NCBI GenBank assembly: GCA_013815775.1 | Contig: JACDFN010000001.1 | Span: 1-45,882, forward strand | DNA from: Candidatus Saccharimonadota bacterium | GTDB taxonomy: Bacteria; Patescibacteriota; Saccharimonadia; Saccharimonadales; UBA10212 | Length of the DNA stretch: 45,882 bases | Direction: 5' to 3' | Shown: piece after piece, positions 43,512 through 45,882 of the stretch | How the letters are laid out: each line of letters opens with the position of its first letter | Numbering within the stretch: position 1 is the stretch's first letter | Notes under the pieces: model-generated | Databases searched by the model: none | What the model was told of the DNA's origin: nothing | What the model saw: the letters and a program-made list of their open reading frames with translations, nothing else | Program-made: the position numbers and the translations under genes

Positions 43512-43566
43512 ACCAACCAATGATAGAGGACTTTCAATAGTTGCACAAAGTGCTGCACTGGTTGGT
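43512..43566. repeat. 8-bp inverted repeat upstream of flippase
   Basis: ACCAACCA (43512-43519) and TGGTTGGT (43559-43566) flank 39 bases containing GCAC/GTGC. The pair lies just upstream of the flippase start and could be an operator or leader structure. Weakly supported. Confidence 0.35.
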
Positions 43567-43656
43567 GTATTATGTTTGAGTAAAATAAAAGAAACACTAA
43601 GTACCTAGGTATATTCTACGAACACTGGCTAGCCATATTTTGTAAAAAGTTTGAAT

Positions 43657-44805
43657 ATGAGAATACATATTAAAGATTCGTCCTTTATTATTTCAACAAA
43701 TGGATTTGCGGACGGTCCTGCACAGGCTCTTCGAGATTATCTTCTTGATGTACCGTGCGAAACACTAACGGTGCTAAATCATCCTTTAGTAAGCGAGAAT
43801 AAAGGCGAGCATCTTGTTACGACCTATACCCGAGGTAAGGAAAAAACCGCAAAAAAATATAATCTTCCAAATAAGCCACCCTATACATATTTGTTTGACC
43901 CTTTAGTACCCTTGAGTCTGCCAGCCAGCACTGCCTGGTTTGGATTTAATAATCTGGCCGCTCTAAGAGGATTGGTGAGACGAAAGCGAGGTTCTGTAGA
44001 CAATGTGTATTATTGGGCGGTAGATTTCGTGCCTAACCGATTTGGGGAAGGAGTGCTTACAAGAGCCTATAACAAACTCGATGGTTACGTTAGTAAAAAT
44101 GTAGACGCTAGAATTGAACTCTCAAAAGCAGCCCTTGCGGGCCGTACTAAACATTTGGGGTTAAGTAATAAAAGTTTAGCTACAGCTTTTGTAGTACCAA
44201 TGGGGGCATGGTTGGGTAAAATTCCAAAGGCTAATACCAGCAATTGGAAAAATAAAAAAATAGTCTACCTCGGTCATTTGGTTGAGAGACAGGGGGTAGA
44301 TAGGCTCATAAAAGCCATTGGCATCTTAAATAAAGAGGGCATAGATATAAGGTTGGAGGTAGTGGGAGATGGCCCGATGCTAAACAATCTTAAAGAAATG
44401 ACGAATGAGCTAGGGATATCGCAAAAGGCAAAGTTCCACGGATTCGTAAAAGAGCATAAAGACGTTGAAGCCATTCTTGCAAGCGCAACGGTAGCGGTGG
44501 CTCCATACGTTAAAGACGAAAAAAGCTTCACCCAGTTCGCAGACCCCGGCAAGCTAAAGGCATACCTAGGCGCAGGACTACCGATAGTGCTGACTGATGT
44601 ACCCCCTAATGCATCCGGAATAGAGTCGGCTGGCGCGGGAATAGTAGTAAATGACTCACCTGAGTCAATTGCCGAGGCGATTAAGTCATACATTACTAAT
44701 CAGGCAAAATGGTCAGAGGCACATAAAAATTCACTTATTTATGCTAAGCAGTTTGACTGGAACGATATTCTTACAGAGGTTCTGGGCAAGATAGGCTTTA
44801 AGTAG
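43657..44805 (+). CDS. GT4-family glycosyltransferase
   Basis: 382 residues from ATG 43657; a TTG two codons earlier is less likely. The first 190 residues carry a less typical N-terminal domain, while IVYLGHLVERQGVDRLIKAIGIL, VVGDGPMLNNLKE and YLGAGLPIVLTDVPPNASGI are clear GT4 donor-domain motifs. The expected E of the family motif region is replaced by DPGKLKAYLGAG, which occurs in some GT4 branches. It is divergent from the flippase. Substrate unknown. Confidence 0.9.
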   Translation: MRIHIKDSSFIISTNGFADGPAQALRDYLLDVPCETLTVLNHPLVSENKGEHLVTTYTRGKEKTAKKYNLPNKPPYTYLFDPLVPLSLPASTAWFGFNNLAALRGLVRRKRGSVDNVYYWAVDFVPNRFGEGVLTRAYNKLDGYVSKNVDARIELSKAALAGRTKHLGLSNKSLATAFVVPMGAWLGKIPKANTSNWKNKKIVYLGHLVERQGVDRLIKAIGILNKEGIDIRLEVVGDGPMLNNLKEMTNELGISQKAKFHGFVKEHKDVEAILASATVAVAPYVKDEKSFTQFADPGKLKAYLGAGLPIVLTDVPPNASGIESAGAGIVVNDSPESIAEAIKSYITNQAKWSEAHKNSLIYAKQFDWNDILTEVLGKIGFK

Positions 44806-44807
44806 AA

Positions 44808-45882
<1,075 letters not shown>

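Overview
The window looks like a chromosomal segment, centred on the replication origin, of a Candidatus Saccharibacteria (TM7) or closely related Patescibacteria/CPR organism. The pointers are the origin-proximal order recF-dnaN-dnaA / oriC / rpmH-rnpA-yidC-jag, the large secretion block next to it made of several VirB2/TrbC-like small membrane proteins plus VirB6-, PrgI- and VirB4-like genes, short compact proteins, tight or overlapping genes and a glycan-surface cluster. Genes end at TGA as well as TAA and TAG, so the standard code fits. Lineage is an inference from gene content; no rRNA is present.

Layout. (1) 1-3460: tRNA-Arg (anticodon GCG), a two-helix membrane protein, two tRNA-Ser genes separated by strong inverted repeats, and a secreted carbohydrate-binding protein with an unrecognised C-terminal domain. 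(2) 3457-4900: a ComF-like phosphoribosyltransferase and a small heat-shock protein. (3) 4935-20744: a T4SS-like locus. Seven tandem pilin-like genes run leftward. From a shared divergent promoter region, a VirB6-like channel, a PrgI-like protein, a TraC-like protein, a VirB4 ATPase, a membrane-tethered M15-type peptidase protein, a secreted lysozyme-M15 peptidase and an anchored hypothetical protein run rightward. No VirD4, VirB11, relaxase or VirB8/9/10 gene is seen. (4) 20752-26924: the replication origin, with DnaA boxes on both sides of dnaA. (5) 26931-45882 (open at the right edge): a surface-glycan cluster with GDP-mannose dehydratase, two reductases leading to different 6-deoxyhexoses, a Wzm/Wzt ABC exporter, a Wzx-like flippase, five or more glycosyltransferases, an FkbM methyltransferase, a UDP-GlcNAc 2-epimerase and a large secreted B-lectin protein.

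How it may fit together (inference). The organism is probably an epibiont of another bacterium. Region 3 could build a minimal envelope-spanning machine whose two hydrolases open a peptidoglycan layer and whose seven pilin-like subunits form the surface or membrane part. Region 5 and the two sugar-binding secreted proteins would shape and recognise surface sugars. The most unusual parts are the seven-gene pilin array with conserved cysteine pairs, its coupling to two M15-type enzymes, and the architecture of the lectin protein. No intergenic stretch longer than 300 bases is free of recognisable features, and no insertion sequence, prophage or CRISPR array was found.
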